In this document: piece after piece, positions 25,504 to 33,149 of the stretch | Layout of the letters: each line of letters starts with the position of its first letter | Numbering within the stretch: the first letter of the stretch is position 1 | Program-made: the position numbers and the translations under genes | Notes under the pieces: generated by a model | What the model saw: the letters and a program-made list of their open reading frames with translations, nothing else | What the model was told of the DNA's origin: nothing | Database searches by the model: none | Assembly: GCF_014646135.1 (NCBI RefSeq) | Contig: NZ_BMMW01000001.1 | Location: 1,133,570-1,197,569, forward strand | Origin: Nocardia camponoti | GTDB lineage: Bacteria > Actinomycetota > Actinomycetes > Mycobacteriales > Mycobacteriaceae | Reading direction: 5' to 3' | DNA: 64,000 bases

Positions 25504-26681
25504 CTCGCTTTCACCTCGACCCGCCGATCGTTGAGTGCGTCCATGACCGGCTCGACAACTCGGGCCGCGATGGGGCCAATGATGGCCATCAGCAGGACAT
25601 AGGCCGACGCCAACGCCGCGAGGCGGGCGTCGGCCTTGCCGTAGGCGACGGCCAGTCCCGCGATGACGATGGAGAACTCGCCGCGCGCGACAAGCGCGGC
25701 ACCCGCGCGCGCCCTACCCATCCGCCGAATGCCCTGATGCGCGGCGGCCCACCACCCGGTGGCGACCTTGGTCGCCGTGGTGATGACGGCGAGGGCGACC
25801 GCCCAACCGAACACCGGCGGAATCGCGCTCGGGTCGATCGACAGGCCGAAGGCGACGAAGAAGATCGCCGCGAACAAGTCGCGCAACGGTTCGAGCAGTC
25901 GGGCCGCTTCGTGCGCGGTTGAGCCAGAGATCGCGATCCCGAGCAGGAACGCGCCGACCGCGGCCGAGACGTTCAACGCCGACGCGATCCCCGCTACCAG
26001 CAGTGCCGCGCCGAGCAGTTGGAGCAAGAAGACTTCGCGATCGGCACTGTCGACCACCGCCGAGACAACGCGACCAAACCGCAGCGCGACGAACAGCACA
26101 ACCGCGATCGTCGCCAACGCGATGGCCAACGAGAACAGCCCGCTGAGCAGGCTCAACCCGGCGAGCAGCATCGTCAGAATCGGCAGATATACCGCCATCG
26201 CGAGGTCTTCGAATACCAGGATCGACAGCACGACCGGGGTTTCGCGGTTACCGAGTCGACCAAGATCATCGAGCACTTTGGCGATGATGCCCGACGACGA
26301 GATGTAGGTGACGCCGCCAAGGACCACCGCGCCAATCACGCCCCACCCGAGGAGCAGCGCGACCGCGACGCCGGGCAGCGCGTTGGCGATCAGGTCGACA
26401 ATGCCCGCGGGCCACGACCGCCGCAGCCCGGTCATGAGTTCGGGCGCGGTGTATTCCAGGCCGAGCAGCAGGAGCAGCAGGACCACGCCAATCTCGCTGG
26501 CGACGTGCCCGAATTCGGTGGCAGCGTGCAGGTCGATGATGCCGCCGCGCCCGAACGCGACCCCGCCAAGCAGGTAGAGCGGGATCGGCGACATCCCGAA
26601 CCGTCCCGCGATCCGCCCACAGATGCCAAGGCCGAAAAGAATGACCCCGAGCTCGACTAACGCCAGCGCCTGGGAGGTCAC
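25500..26681 (-). CDS. CPA2-type cation/proton antiporter (KhtU-like)
   Basis: A 393-residue monovalent cation:proton antiporter with about twelve transmembrane helices. The N-terminal half contains LLGGVAFGRGG, and the family core is visible in GGVTYISSSGIIAKVLDDLGRL and VVLSILVFEDLAMAVYLPIL with the ion-binding Asp. Residues SAAVGAFLLGIAISGS follow in the second half. It has no RCK domain of its own; that role is taken by the KhtT-like protein encoded 6 bases upstream in the same operon. Such pairs export K+ or NH4+ in exchange for protons. The substrate is inferred. Confidence 0.88.
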   Translation of the reverse strand: MTSQALALVELGVILFGLGICGRIAGRFGMSPIPLYLLGGVAFGRGGIIDLHAATEFGHVASEIGVVLLLLLLGLEYTAPELMTGLRRSWPAGIVDLIANALPGVAVALLLGWGVIGAVVLGGVTYISSSGIIAKVLDDLGRLGNRETPVVLSILVFEDLAMAVYLPILTMLLAGLSLLSGLFSLAIALATIAVVLFVALRFGRVVSAVVDSADREVFLLQLLGAALLVAGIASALNVSAAVGAFLLGIAISGSTAHEAARLLEPLRDLFAAIFFVAFGLSIDPSAIPPVFGWAVALAVITTATKVATGWWAAAHQGIRRMGRARAGAALVARGEFSIVIAGLAVAYGKADARLAALASAYVLLMAIIGPIAARVVEPVMDALNDRRVEVKAS

Positions 26682-26687
26682 GGCCGG

Positions 26688-27170
26688 TCAGCCGTGCGTG
26701 AGAATTCTCGCGGCCGCGTCGAGGCCATCGGGGGTGCCGACAACCACAAGCAGGTCGCCCTCGGTGAAAGTGAAGTCGGGGCCAGGCGAAGGGTGCAATT
26801 GACCAGCGCGCATCACCGCGACGATCGAGGTTTTGGTGCGGGTGCGCATGGCGGTTTCGCCCAGCGTGCGGCCCGCGTACGGCGACTCGTCAACGATGCC
26901 GAGCTGGCGGGTGGTGATGCCAGGCAGATCGGAATGCTCATCGTTGAGCTTGGCAACCAATTGCGGCGCGCCAAGCAGGTTGGCCAGCACCGACGCCTCG
27001 TCGGTGGTGAGCGGAACCTGCGCGGCGATGGCGTCCTGGTCTTCGGCTTTGGACACGATCAGATCGATATCGCCGTCTCGGTGCGCGACAACGCCAATGC
27101 GGCGGCCGGACCGGACTTCGAAATCCTTACGCACTCCGATGCCCGGTAGCGCTGTGACGTCGACGTTCAC
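26688..27170 (-). CDS. TrkA_C domain regulatory subunit of the antiporter (KhtT-like)
   Basis: A 160-residue cytosolic protein typical of KhtT: N-terminal MNVDVTALPGIGVRKDFEV domain, then a TrkA_C domain with LGETAMRTRTKTSIVAVMR and FTEGDLLVVVGTPDGLDAAA, which in relatives binds cyclic di-AMP. It should gate the antiporter encoded 6 bases downstream. The GTG at 27170 was chosen because homologs begin MNV and because TATGGT lies 6 bases upstream on this strand. Confidence 0.9.
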   Translation of the reverse strand: MNVDVTALPGIGVRKDFEVRSGRRIGVVAHRDGDIDLIVSKAEDQDAIAAQVPLTTDEASVLANLLGAPQLVAKLNDEHSDLPGITTRQLGIVDESPYAGRTLGETAMRTRTKTSIVAVMRAGQLHPSPGPDFTFTEGDLLVVVGTPDGLDAAARILTHG

Positions 27171-27176
27171 CTGTCG

Positions 27177-27182
27177 ACCATA
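27177..27182 (-). promoter_or_regulatory. -10 hexamer TATGGT, leaderless promoter of the KhtT-KhtU operon
   Basis: Minus-strand TATGGT, 6 bases before the GTG at 27170. Confidence 0.45.
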
Positions 27183-27204
27183 GCCCGGAGCCCGACCAAA
27201 TGTG

Positions 27205-27591
27205 TCAAGCCCCACTCGACGGCTGCTGCGGGGTGCGGTAAATCCCGTCGTGACCAGGCACATAGCGCGTGACCGCCACCACGGCGGCGCGCGGTAGCGG
27301 ACCGTAGAGATGGGGGAATCGCATCGAATCGGGGTCGGTCGCCACGCCGGGTTCGAACTTCACTTCATCGGTGAGTCGGGCCGCGTCGATCCACAGCAAG
27401 ACCATGTCGTCGCGGCCCGCGAAAAGGCGGTTGGCGGGCAGGTGAACCTGGTCGGGCGTCGACAGGTGGACGAAGCCCGATTCGGCGAGCGAAGGCGGGC
27501 GGCGATATCCGTCCTTATGCTCGTCGTTATCGAGCTGGTCCCATTCTTCGGAACTACACAGATGAACAAGCGTGTGGACAGTCACGGTCAC
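27205..27591 (-). CDS. DUF952 family protein
   Basis: A 128-residue cytosolic protein of the DUF952 family, common in Actinobacteria and of unknown function (the fold resembles ADP-ribosyltransferase-like proteins). Family marks are HLCSSEEWDQL near the start, GFVHLSTPDQVHLPANRLF in the middle, LLWIDAARL and FPHLYGPLPRAAV. The GTG at 27591 has GGGAG 8 bases upstream; a further GTG two codons inside is possible. It precedes the KhtT gene by 34 bases on the same strand. Confidence 0.85.
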   Translation of the reverse strand: MTVTVHTLVHLCSSEEWDQLDNDEHKDGYRRPPSLAESGFVHLSTPDQVHLPANRLFAGRDDMVLLWIDAARLTDEVKFEPGVATDPDSMRFPHLYGPLPRAAVVAVTRYVPGHDGIYRTPQQPSSGA

Positions 27592-27942
27592 GGGTAATCT
27601 CCCGGTAGACAACGGATTCGGACTACGAGAGAGCCTGTCATACCGGGTGGCGTAACGGGCAACCAGCCAGCCAGCGACAGGACTAATGAGGGACAAGATC
27701 GACAAGTGTGTGTTAGGTGCTCGGCGCAAGGCCCCCAAGACCGCGTTCGCTTTCAGCGAAACCGCAGGTCGTGTTAGAGAAAACACAAAGATTCACATCT
27801 GGGAACAATGCCGCGACGCCGAACGTCTGACAGAGTAGTCGTACCACTGCTGGGAAGTAGCGGACGCGAGCCACGTGGAGTGACCACGGGGCCCACACCT
27901 AGGCGGCGGCAACGAATTGTCGCGAGCCGGGACGGAGGAGTC
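27592..27942. other. 351-base divergent intergenic region DUF952 / DUF7455
   Basis: No coding frame is supported. It contains a perfect 15-base palindrome TTCGCTTTCAGCGAA at 27746-27760, a small hairpin GTGTT-N6-AACAC about 20 bases later, and an ECF-type promoter pattern at 27801-27829 pointing at the DUF7455 gene. Confidence 0.6.
27801..27829 (+). promoter_or_regulatory. ECF-type promoter GGGAAC-N17-CGTCTG upstream of the DUF7455 gene
   Basis: GGGAAC (27801-27806), 17 bases, then CGTCTG (27824-27829). The CGTC -10 is the form remembered for SigM-type ECF factors of mycobacteria. The transcript would have a leader of about 105 bases. Confidence 0.4.
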
Positions 27943-28137
27943 ATGCCAACAACCCTGACCAGCACCACGCTGACCGCGGTCGATCGCTGCGACCGCTGTG
28001 GGGCGGCCGCCAAAGTGCGTGCCGTACTTCCCGCCGGTGGCGAGTTGCTCTTCTGCCAGCACCACGCGAACGAACACATGGACCGTTTGCGTGAGCTCGA
28101 AGCCGTGATCGACACGGATTCGGCTCCCGCTCTCTGA
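27943..28137 (+). CDS. DUF7455 small zinc-binding protein
   Basis: A 64-residue protein: MPTTLTSTTLTAVDRCDRCG, then AAAKVRAVLPAGGELLFCQHHANEHMDRLREL. The CxxC pair and the later CQHH make one likely zinc site. Such proteins are widely conserved near sigA/hrdB in Actinobacteria and have no assigned function. GGAGGAG precedes the ATG by a few bases, which decides the start at 27943 over a longer upstream frame. A strong hairpin follows. Confidence 0.87.
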   Translation: MPTTLTSTTLTAVDRCDRCGAAAKVRAVLPAGGELLFCQHHANEHMDRLRELEAVIDTDSAPAL

Positions 28138-28184
28138 CCTCTCCTCGCGTCCTAAAACAACAACATCTGACAACAGAATCCTCG

Positions 28185-28213
28185 AAGCGGGTGCCCGGAA
28201 TGGGCACCCGCTT
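28185..28213. terminator. Bidirectional hairpin between the DUF7455 and tetR genes
   Basis: AAGCGGGTGCCC (28185-28196) pairs perfectly with GGGCACCCGCTT (28202-28213) across a 5-base loop, followed by TCGTTATG. Confidence 0.85.
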
Positions 28214-28216
28214 TCG

Positions 28217-28954
28217 TTATGTATTGGCCAGGATGCCGTCGGCGAGCAGTTGTGCGCCGTAGACGAACGCGCCGTCGGGGTCGGCGGGGGCGCCGTAGTG
28301 TTCGCCCGCTCGCGCACCGACGCGCGCTGCCAGCGGGAATGCGTCGGCGGGCACCAGTTCGGCGAGCAGCGGGCCGTTGGTCGCCCACCAATCGGCATCG
28401 CTGAGCTCTTCGCTCGCGCGGGCTCGGCCGACGGCGAGGCGGGCGTTGCCGGTGGCGAAGTCGGTGAGGATGGCGATAGCGCGGTCGGCGGCCAGGTCGT
28501 CGAGGTCGGTTAGCTCGGCGAGGGCAGCGAGTTGCCTGTCGTAGCGGCCGGTGCGGCCGGGGCCGAGGACATGTCGCCACGGGGTGATTTCCAGCAGCCA
28601 GGGGTGGGCGATAAGTTCGGCGCGCACCTGGGTGGCGATGGCGATGAGCGCTTGTGTTCCGGTCGGGAGGGGGTCGTCTTCGGTCGCGAGGTGGTCGACC
28701 ATCAGGGTGAGCAGTGCTTCCTTGCTCGGGACGTAGGTGTAGAGGCTCATTGGTCGCATGCCCAGTTCGGCGGCGACGGTGCGCATGCTCAGTTTGGCGA
28801 TGCCATCGCGGTCGGCGATACGAATGCCTGCGAGCACTACGTCGTCGACGGTCATGCCCGGTTTGGGGCCGCGTTGAGGTGGGCGCTCGGGGCGGTAGTG
28901 CCGCCAGAGCAGTTCGATGACGCGCGCGTCGTCGGCTGGGGTGCTCATCGCCAC
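28217..28954 (-). CDS. TetR-family transcriptional repressor
   Basis: A 245-residue regulator. The DNA-binding domain spans residues about 33-80 with VVLAGIRIADRDGIAKLSMRTVAAELGMRPMSLYTYVPSKEAL, a helix-turn-helix of TetR type, followed by a TetR_C-like ligand domain with ITPWRHVLGPGRTG. It is divergent from the SNF2 helicase gene, and a GTACACTGTAC palindrome sits across its own -10 (TACAGT on the minus strand), so it probably represses itself and the helicase. The start may be GTG 28954 (AGGA four bases upstream) or ATG 28948. Confidence 0.88.
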   Translation of the reverse strand: MAMSTPADDARVIELLWRHYRPERPPQRGPKPGMTVDDVVLAGIRIADRDGIAKLSMRTVAAELGMRPMSLYTYVPSKEALLTLMVDHLATEDDPLPTGTQALIAIATQVRAELIAHPWLLEITPWRHVLGPGRTGRYDRQLAALAELTDLDDLAADRAIAILTDFATGNARLAVGRARASEELSDADWWATNGPLLAELVPADAFPLAARVGARAGEHYGAPADPDGAFVYGAQLLADGILANT

Positions 28955-28971
28955 ATTTTCCTTTCCCCATC

Positions 28972-29001
28972 GGGAACTAATCTCAGTACACTGTACGTTA
29001 T
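28972..29001 (+). promoter_or_regulatory. ECF-type promoter with TetR-like palindrome between tetR and the SNF2 gene
   Basis: GGGAAC (28972-28977), 18 bases, CGTTAT (28996-29001) points at the SNF2 gene. Inside it lies the palindrome GTACA-C-TGTAC (28986-28996), a likely operator for the divergent TetR protein. Confidence 0.5.
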
Positions 29002-29036
29002 TAACCTGGTTGGCGTTGCGAGCAGAGGAGAACGTT

Positions 29037-31001
29037 CTGTCATCAATTCAGGTCACGTACCTGCCAGACCGGCACCTTTTCGCCCTGTGGACATGGAAAG
29101 GCGACGCGCCGGGACCCGCACCTGACCTTGGTGATCGCGAGGAAATGCTGCTCGCGTTGCCTGGTGGGGCGCGTGGGGCGATTGAGCCTGTTGCGACGCC
29201 GGTCGCGGTGGTGACGGGCGCGGAGTTAGTCGGACTGCCGGAGACGGAATTGGCTGCGTCAGGGTTGGCGTTGCGGGAGATGATGGTCGCGGGGCGGGAT
29301 GCGCGGGCGGCGGGCGGCGGCGGTGCTGGGGTCGGCGATGTCGGTGCCGGTCCAGCGGTTCTGCCCGTTGCCGCGCATGCCGTGCCTGATGCAGTGGGCA
29401 GCGCGATCGTCTCGGCCGAGCGGGCCGGGCGGGTGTTGCGGGAAACCGAGGCGCTTGAGGGTGAACTCGGCGGGTTACTTTCGGCCACGTTGCGCCCCTA
29501 TCAGGTGCGCGGGGTTGGGTGGTTGCGCGAGACCGTCGCGGAGTTCGGTGGGGCCGTGCTCGCCGACGAGATGGGGCTCGGTAAGACCGTGCAAACCATC
29601 GGGTTGCTCGCTGGGCGCGTTGGTCGTCCGCAGCTCGTCGTGTGCCCCACTTCGCTTGTTGGGTGGTTGCGCGAGACCGTCGCGGAGTTCGGTGGGGCCG
29701 TGCTCGCCGACGAGATGGGGCTCGGTAAGACCGTGCAAACCATCGGGTTGCTCGCTGGGCGCGTTGGTCGTCCGCAGCTCGTCGTGTGCCCCACTTCGCT
29801 TGTTGGCAACTGGACCCATGAGATCGCCAAGTTCGCGCCGGGGCTCGCGCCTGTCGCGTGGCGGGGCGGCGGCGTGCCGACCGAGGCGAACGCGGTGGTT
29901 GTCACCGGTTATCCGACGCTGCGGTTGCACGGCGGACAGTTGAGCGAAACCCATTGGGGCACGGTCGTTTTCGATGAGGCGCAGGTGTTGAAGAATCCGC
30001 GCACCCAGGTTGCGAAGGCGGCGCGTGCCCTGCCGACGGACGCGCGTGTCGCGCTCACCGGCACGCCGGTGGAAAACCACCTCGACGAACTGTTCGCCCT
30101 GCTCAACCTCACCGCACCGCGCCTGTTCGCGCATCGAACCCAGTTCCGTCGCCGGTTCGTGCGCCCGATCAGCGAAGGCTCAACCACCGCTGCCGCCCGA
30201 CTACGCGATGCGATCGAGCCAGTTGTCTTGGGCCGCAAGAAGATTCAGGTTGCCACCGCGCTACCCGCGAAAATTCATAGCGACCTGCGGTGCGACCTCA
30301 CCGAGGAACAGGAACGCGTCTACGACAGGGTGCTCGCCAACGCCATCGACGAGGGTTTCGGCGCGGGCGCGCAGCGGCAGAGTCGCGTGCTTGCCGCGCT
30401 CACACAACTCAAGCAGGTGTGCAACCATCCTGGCCTCATCACCGGGGACCTCAGCGACATCGCCGGTCGCTCAGGCAAATTCGACCTCTGCATCGACATC
30501 GTCGGCACCAACATCGAAACTGGCGATCCCACCCTGGTTTTCACGCAGTACCGCAAGACGGGCGAACTCCTTGTCGAGCATTTCGCCAACGAATTCGGCG
30601 TTGCGGCGCCGTTTTTCCACGGCGGGCTCAGCGCGGCCGACCGCGCGAAGATCGTTGCCGACTTCCAATCGAGCGACGGTCCTCAGGTGCTCATCCTGAG
30701 TTTGCGGGCGGCGGGCACCGGCCTCACCCTCACCCGCGCGGCCGACGTGATCCACTTCGACCGGTGGTGGAATCCGGCCGTCGAAGCGCAGGCGTCGGAC
30801 CGCGTGCACCGAATTGGGCAGACGCGCACCGTCACAGTGACGACGTTGACCAGCGCGACAACGGTCGAGGAACACATTGCCGCGATGCACAGTCGCAAGT
30901 CGGCGCTCACCGATCTCGCTGACAGCGCGGGGATCGCCGAACTCGCCCGGCTCGACGACGACGCGCTCGTCGATATCCTTCGACGTAAGCGGGAGAACTG
31001 A
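29037..31001 (+). CDS. SNF2-family helicase with internally duplicated P-loop segment
   Basis: A DEAD/DEAH-like SNF2 ATPase (HelZ-like) of about 654 residues. Motif I (DEMGLGKTVQT) occurs twice, at about residues 177 and 225, because a 48-residue block (about 160-207) is repeated exactly as residues 208-255. Then come the DEAQ box (VVFDEAQVLKNP), TGTPVENHLDELF, and the helicase C domain with LRAAGTGLTLTRAADVIHFDRWWNP and QASDRVHRIGQTRTV. The extra block should disturb the first RecA fold. GAGGAG at 29025 fits a rare CTG start at 29037; TTG codons at 29010 and 29016 are alternatives. The SWIM gene overlaps its stop. Confidence 0.85.
   Translation: MSSIQVTYLPDRHLFALWTWKGDAPGPAPDLGDREEMLLALPGGARGAIEPVATPVAVVTGAELVGLPETELAASGLALREMMVAGRDARAAGGGGAGVGDVGAGPAVLPVAAHAVPDAVGSAIVSAERAGRVLRETEALEGELGGLLSATLRPYQVRGVGWLRETVAEFGGAVLADEMGLGKTVQTIGLLAGRVGRPQLVVCPTSLVGWLRETVAEFGGAVLADEMGLGKTVQTIGLLAGRVGRPQLVVCPTSLVGNWTHEIAKFAPGLAPVAWRGGGVPTEANAVVVTGYPTLRLHGGQLSETHWGTVVFDEAQVLKNPRTQVAKAARALPTDARVALTGTPVENHLDELFALLNLTAPRLFAHRTQFRRRFVRPISEGSTTAAARLRDAIEPVVLGRKKIQVATALPAKIHSDLRCDLTEEQERVYDRVLANAIDEGFGAGAQRQSRVLAALTQLKQVCNHPGLITGDLSDIAGRSGKFDLCIDIVGTNIETGDPTLVFTQYRKTGELLVEHFANEFGVAAPFFHGGLSAADRAKIVADFQSSDGPQVLILSLRAAGTGLTLTRAADVIHFDRWWNPAVEAQASDRVHRIGQTRTVTVTTLTSATTVEEHIAAMHSRKSALTDLADSAGIAELARLDDDALVDILRRKREN
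29514..29806 (+). repeat. Exact 144-bp in-frame tandem duplication inside the SNF2 gene
   Basis: Copy 1 is 29514-29657 and copy 2 is 29658-29801; I found no difference between them. Both copies open with GTTGG, and GTTGG appears again right after copy 2 (29802-29806), so the junctions share 5 bases of homology. The unit is 48 codons, so the frame is kept. Confidence 0.95.
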
Positions 31002-31543
31002 TGGGACTCAACGACTTTGGTTACACGCGGTGGGGTCGCGACTGGGTTCGGCTTGCTGAGCCACTGAACCAGACGCGCCCCGACCCGCTACTCCCCCGCG
31101 CGCGGCGGGTCGCGGCGAGCGACGGGCTGACGCTGGAAGTGGAGGGCCGCGTTGTCCGGGCCCACCTACATCGGGGCGGCGAAGCCTCGGTAACGCACGT
31201 GGAGTTCGCGCCGCTGGCGCGGGAGGTGGTCGCGGCCGTCGCCACCATCATCCCGGGCGCGGCTACGGCGGTGACCGACGCCGATCACACCGCGTTGGTC
31301 GCCGCGGGCCACTCCCCCGCGCCAACGTTGGCGAACAGCGATTGCTCCTGCTCGGCCCGCACTCCACGCTGCCTGCACGTGCTCGCGACGTTGTACGCGG
31401 TCGCGCAAGTGGTGGACAACGAGCCGAGCAAGGCCCTGTCGCTGCAGGGCTATTTCGAGGCCACCCCCACCGCTAACGTGGCGGCCGCCGAGCCACGCTG
31501 GACCGCAATCAACACCCTCGACCCAGCAGCCTTTTTCGGATAG
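31001..31543 (+). CDS. SWIM zinc finger protein, partner of the SNF2 helicase
   Basis: A 180-residue protein with an N-terminal GLNDFGYTRWGRDWVRL motif and a SWIM-type zinc finger near residues 112-130 (DCSCSARTPRCLHVLATLYAV: the CxC...CxH ligands). SWIM proteins of this type accompany SNF2/HelZ helicases in Actinobacteria and are thought to act in DNA repair or recombination complexes. Its ATG overlaps the helicase TGA (TGATG), showing translational coupling. Its last 35 bases overlap the convergent SDR gene. Confidence 0.87.
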   Translation: MGLNDFGYTRWGRDWVRLAEPLNQTRPDPLLPRARRVAASDGLTLEVEGRVVRAHLHRGGEASVTHVEFAPLAREVVAAVATIIPGAATAVTDADHTALVAAGHSPAPTLANSDCSCSARTPRCLHVLATLYAVAQVVDNEPSKALSLQGYFEATPTANVAAAEPRWTAINTLDPAAFFG

Positions 31544-32285
31544 TCCTGACCTGTGCGTTCGTTCCGCCGTCGACAGTCAGGACCGCGCCGGTGATCGAGC
31601 GCGCTGCCGGGCTTGCGAGGAAGGCGACCAGTTCCGCGACGTCGTCGGGGGTGCCAAAGCAGCCGAGGGCGTTGAAGTCTCGTTGGGTCGACGCGTGCGC
31701 GCCATCGGCGGGGTTCATCTCGGTGTCCGTTGAGCCCGGCTGCACCAGGTTGACGGTGATGCCGCGTGGGCCGAGTTCGCGTGCCAAAGCCTTGGTATAG
31801 CCGGTGAGCGCTGACTTACTGAGGTTGTAGAGCGCGAGGCCGCCGAAAAGGGCGCGGTCGGTGAGGTTGCTACCGATCGAAATAATGCGACCGCCGTCGC
31901 GGAGGTGGGCGAGCGCGGCCTGACCAGCCACAAACGGCGCGCGGGCGTGAATTGCGAGCGCGTTGTCGATCTCATCCAGGGTGAAGTCGGCGTAAGGCTT
32001 CGCCGGGAAAATGCCCGCGTTGTTTACGAGCACATCGAGGTGACCGAATTCGCGCGCGGTCGCGTCGACGGCGTCGACCACCTGAGCCGCATCGGCGCTG
32101 TCTGCCTTGAGCGGCAGCGCCCGGCGACCGAGCGCGGCAACTTCGTCGGCAACGCCTTTCGCGGCAACCTCGTCGCGCTGGTAGGTAAACGCGACGTCGG
32201 CACCTGCGCGCGCGAGCTTGCGGACAATCGCCGCCCCAATCCCGCGACTTCCACCGGTAACCAGCGCGACCGTTGTGCCTGTCAT
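31509..32285 (-). CDS. SDR-family NAD(P)-dependent oxidoreductase
   Basis: A 258-residue short-chain dehydrogenase of the FabG-like classical type. The cofactor motif VALVTGGSRGIGAAIVRKLA opens the protein, NNAG follows at about residue 86, and the catalytic Tyr and Lys appear in LYNLSKSALTGYTK with the serine in IISIGSN. The C-terminal GAVLTVDGGTNA is typical, then nine to ten extra residues follow. AAAAAGGAG stands before ATG 32285. It is divergent from a TetR-family gene, which probably controls it through the TAACGATCA/TAGCGATCA sites. The substrate is unknown. Confidence 0.9.
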   Translation of the reverse strand: MTGTTVALVTGGSRGIGAAIVRKLARAGADVAFTYQRDEVAAKGVADEVAALGRRALPLKADSADAAQVVDAVDATAREFGHLDVLVNNAGIFPAKPYADFTLDEIDNALAIHARAPFVAGQAALAHLRDGGRIISIGSNLTDRALFGGLALYNLSKSALTGYTKALARELGPRGITVNLVQPGSTDTEMNPADGAHASTQRDFNALGCFGTPDDVAELVAFLASPAARSITGAVLTVDGGTNAQVRTIRKRLLGRGC

Positions 32286-32305
32286 GAACGAACTCCTTTT
32301 TGTAT

Positions 32306-32379
32306 TGATCGTTACATAAGTACCCAAGCGCACCGCACCCGTCGCCGTCAAGAGTTAGCGCGGGTATATTTAGCGATCA
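32306..32379. promoter_or_regulatory. Paired inverted sites TGATCGTTA and TAGCGATCA
   Basis: TGATCGTTA (32306-32314; TAACGATCA on the minus strand) follows a TTATGT box of the SDR gene, and TAGCGATCA (32371-32379) directly follows TATATT (32365-32370) of the tetR gene. Each divergent promoter thus has the same site just after its -10, as expected for an autoregulating TetR pair. Confidence 0.45.
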
Positions 32380-32396
32380 CTACAGAAAGGGCGCGA

Positions 32397-33002
32397 ATGG
32401 CGGCGACACGTGGCAGGCCCCGGGGCTTCGACCGCGACGTAGCGCTGCGCCGCGCGATGGAAGTGTTCTGGGAGCACGGGTACGACGGCACGTCGATGAC
32501 TGACCTCACCACCGCGATGGGCATCAACTCTCCCAGCCTGTACGCGGCGTTTGGCGACAAAGAGGCGTTGTTCCGCGCGGCCGTTGACCTGTACGGGCAG
32601 TCGGAAGGGTCGATTACCGCCCAAGCCCTGCGCAACGAGCCGACGGCATATGCGGCCGTGTCGAAGATGTTGCGCGACAACGTCGTTTGCTACACCGCGC
32701 TGGGCAAACAACGCGGGTGTCTCGTTGTCCTCGCTGGGCGCCCGGCGATCACCCGCACTGAGGGAGTGGGCGAATTTCTCGCCACCGCACGCCTTTCGGT
32801 GACCGACGCCCTCCGCGCCCGCTTAGACGCGGGGGTTGCGGCGGGCGAGTTCCGCCCCGAAACCGACACCGCCGCCCTCGCCACCTTCTACAGCACGGTG
32901 CTCAACGGTTTGTCGATCCAGGCGCGCGACGGCGTCTCACGCGACGACCTGCTGGCGTCCGCCGACCAGGCGTTGACGGTACTGGCGGCCGCACGGCAGT
33001 AG
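32397..33002 (+). CDS. TetR/AcrR-family regulator next to the SDR gene
   Basis: A 201-residue regulator starting MAATRGRPRGFDRDVALRRAM, with the helix-turn-helix in DLTTAMGINSPSLYAAFGDKEALF, the form seen in AcrR/ComR-type repressors of reductase genes. The ligand domain includes a lone pair of cysteines (NVVCYTALGKQRGCLVV), which could sense thiol-reactive compounds. GAAAGGG lies 6 bases before the ATG. Regulation of the divergent SDR gene is inferred from layout and the paired sites. Confidence 0.9.
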   Translation: MAATRGRPRGFDRDVALRRAMEVFWEHGYDGTSMTDLTTAMGINSPSLYAAFGDKEALFRAAVDLYGQSEGSITAQALRNEPTAYAAVSKMLRDNVVCYTALGKQRGCLVVLAGRPAITRTEGVGEFLATARLSVTDALRARLDAGVAAGEFRPETDTAALATFYSTVLNGLSIQARDGVSRDDLLASADQALTVLAAARQ

Positions 33003-33047
33003 CGTGAGCGCGAACCCGTCGGGCTGACTTCCCCAGGGGTGGCGGCA

Positions 33048-33069
33048 GCCGCCCGCCAACGCGGGTGGC
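33048..33069. terminator. Hairpin between tetR and the DEAD/DEAH helicase gene
   Basis: GCCGCCCGC (33048-33056) pairs with GCGGGTGGC (33061-33069), 9 bp including one G-T pair, 4-base loop, in the convergent gap of 147 bases. Confidence 0.5.
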
Positions 33070-33149
33070 GGCCGCTGCACATTCGCGACGCGCCACACGC
33101 CAATCAATCCGCTTGGCGCACAGCCACATTCCAGCGCGGCTTGGGGGTC

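Noticed and set aside
28152..28970. Minus-strand frame of 272 codons overlapping tetR in another frame
   Set aside because: Product is almost only Arg, Pro, His and Ala; tetR in the neighbouring frame has a full helix-turn-helix domain.
28917..29036. Longer N-terminus for the SNF2 helicase from ATG 28917
   Set aside because: It would overlap the tetR start and run through the predicted promoter and operator.
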